From an uncultured Bacteroides sp. (GTDB lineage Bacteria > Bacteroidota > Bacteroidia > Bacteroidales > Bacteroidaceae), in assembly GCA_900557355.1 (NCBI GenBank), contig USSR01000276.1, positions 1 through 8,506 of the forward strand: DNA of 8,506 nucleotides, written 5' to 3'. This document shows, in pieces, positions 7,789 to 8,506 of this stretch. The notes under the pieces are model-generated. The model saw nothing but the letters and a program-made list of their open reading frames with translations. It did not search any database and was not told where the DNA came from. Position 1 is the first letter of the stretch. Each line of letters starts with the position of its first letter. The position numbers and the translations under genes are program-made.

Positions 7789-8506
7789 ATGTCTAAATTT
7801 ACAAGAAGAGAATTTCTTAAGACCGGAGGTTTAGCTTTGGCAGGACTTACAATTGCTCCAAGTACCATTTTAGGTCGTAGCCACGGACACGTACCTCCTA
7901 GTGACCGATTGAACATTGCTGCCGTTGGTATAGGTGGAATGGGACACACCAACATCAACCATGTGAAGAATACAGAAAACATCGTAGCCCTCTGTGACGT
8001 AGATTGGCGCTACGCAAAAGGTGTATTCGACGAATTCCCCAATGCAAAGAAATATTGGGATTATCGTAAAATGTACGATGAAATGGGAAAATCCATTGAT
8101 GCAGTGATCGTTGCTACTGCCGACCATACACATGCCATCATTACAGCCGATGCCATGACAATGGGCAAACACGTATATTGCCAAAAACCGCTGACGCACT
8201 CTGTATATGAGTCTCGTCTACTCACTCGTCTGGCCGCTTCCACTGGTGTAGTTACCCAAATGGGTAACCAAGGCTCTTCAGATGAAGGTACTGACTTAGT
8301 ATGCGAATGGATATGGAACGGTGAAATTGGCGATGTAATAAAAGTGGAATGCGCTACCGACCGCCCCATCTGGCCGCAAGGACTGAACGTTCCTGAAAAG
8401 GAAGACCGTATTCCTCGTACACTAAACTGGGATTTATTTACTGGTCCTGCCAAATTGAATCCTTATAACGAAATCTATCATCCTTGGAACTGGCGCGGAT
8501 GGTGGG
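7789..8506 (+). CDS. Gfo/Idh/MocA family oxidoreductase with twin-arginine signal (3' end cut by window)
   Basis: The open frame from ATG 7789 runs to the window edge without a stop, giving 239 residues plus one base. The N-terminus holds a twin-arginine-type signal: TRREFLK at 5-11 followed by a hydrophobic, glycine/alanine-rich stretch (about 12-29). A Rossmann fold begins at [14 protein letters not shown] (42-55), with LCDVD (68-72) carrying the ribose-binding acidic residue. The catalytic-lysine motif is QKP (132-134) within [12 protein letters not shown], not the more common EKP, and MGNQG follows at 158-162. Tat export of a folded, cofactor-loaded enzyme is known for glucose-fructose oxidoreductase, so a periplasmic site is likely here. 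In Bacteroidota such exported members often sit near sugar-processing genes; some relatives of the superfamily act as NAD-dependent glycoside-cleaving enzymes. The C-terminal half, needed to place it in a subfamily, is missing. The 64-bp gap upstream lacks a convincing promoter, so co-transcription with the preceding gene is favoured. Confidence 0.9.
   Translation, partial: MSKFTRREFLKTGGLALAGLTIAPSTILGRSHGHVPPSDRLNIAAVGIGGMGHTNINHVKNTENIVALCDVDWRYAKGVFDEFPNAKKYWDYRKMYDEMGKSIDAVIVATADHTHAIITADAMTMGKHVYCQKPLTHSVYESRLLTRLAASTGVVTQMGNQGSSDEGTDLVCEWIWNGEIGDVIKVECATDRPIWPQGLNVPEKEDRIPRTLNWDLFTGPAKLNPYNEIYHPWNWRGWW

Noticed and set aside
1..8506. Mobile elements, CRISPR arrays, tRNA or rRNA genes
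   Set aside because: No transposase or integrase frame, no regularly spaced repeats and no tRNA or rRNA-like sequence was seen; nearly all of the window is coding sequence of recognisable families.

Overview
The window looks like ordinary chromosome from a gut-type Bacteroidales bacterium (Bacteroides, Phocaeicola or a close relative). This rests on the Bacteroidota-style leucyl-tRNA synthetase with a large insertion and no zinc cysteines, a PorZ-type double-propeller protein with a type IX sorting-like tail, weak or absent Shine-Dalgarno sequences, a TAnnTTTG-type -7 promoter element, and an exported Gfo/Idh/MocA oxidoreductase. The species cannot be read from the sequence alone.

All six genes lie on the plus strand. 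Positions 1-4446 hold a housekeeping block: leuS (leucyl-tRNA synthetase), a YitT-family membrane protein and rdgB (house-cleaning XTP/dITP pyrophosphatase). YitT and rdgB are 14 bp apart and are probably co-transcribed. leuS and YitT are separated by a 94-bp gap filled by a repeat-rich, self-complementary element made of CTTGTAG-like heptads. Positions 4512-6539 encode a secreted PorZ-like protein: signal peptide, beta-propeller repeats and a C-terminal type-A-like sorting domain. Its start codon lies 7 nt after a strong stem-loop with a 13-bp uninterrupted stem.

A T-rich 105-bp gap carrying a Bacteroides-type promoter separates this block from a second unit. That unit has a complete cytoplasmic Gfo/Idh/MocA oxidoreductase (6645-7724) followed 64 bp later by another member of the same superfamily (7789 to the window end, cut off). 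The second has a twin-arginine-type signal at its N-terminus and so probably works in the periplasm. The pair suggests sugar or sugar-derivative redox chemistry split across the inner membrane, but no substrate can be inferred.

I saw no mobile element, CRISPR array, tRNA or rRNA. There is no clear sign of an undescribed system. The items most worth checking are the two structured intergenic elements, the apparently shortened PorZ-like protein, and the cytosolic/exported oxidoreductase pair.
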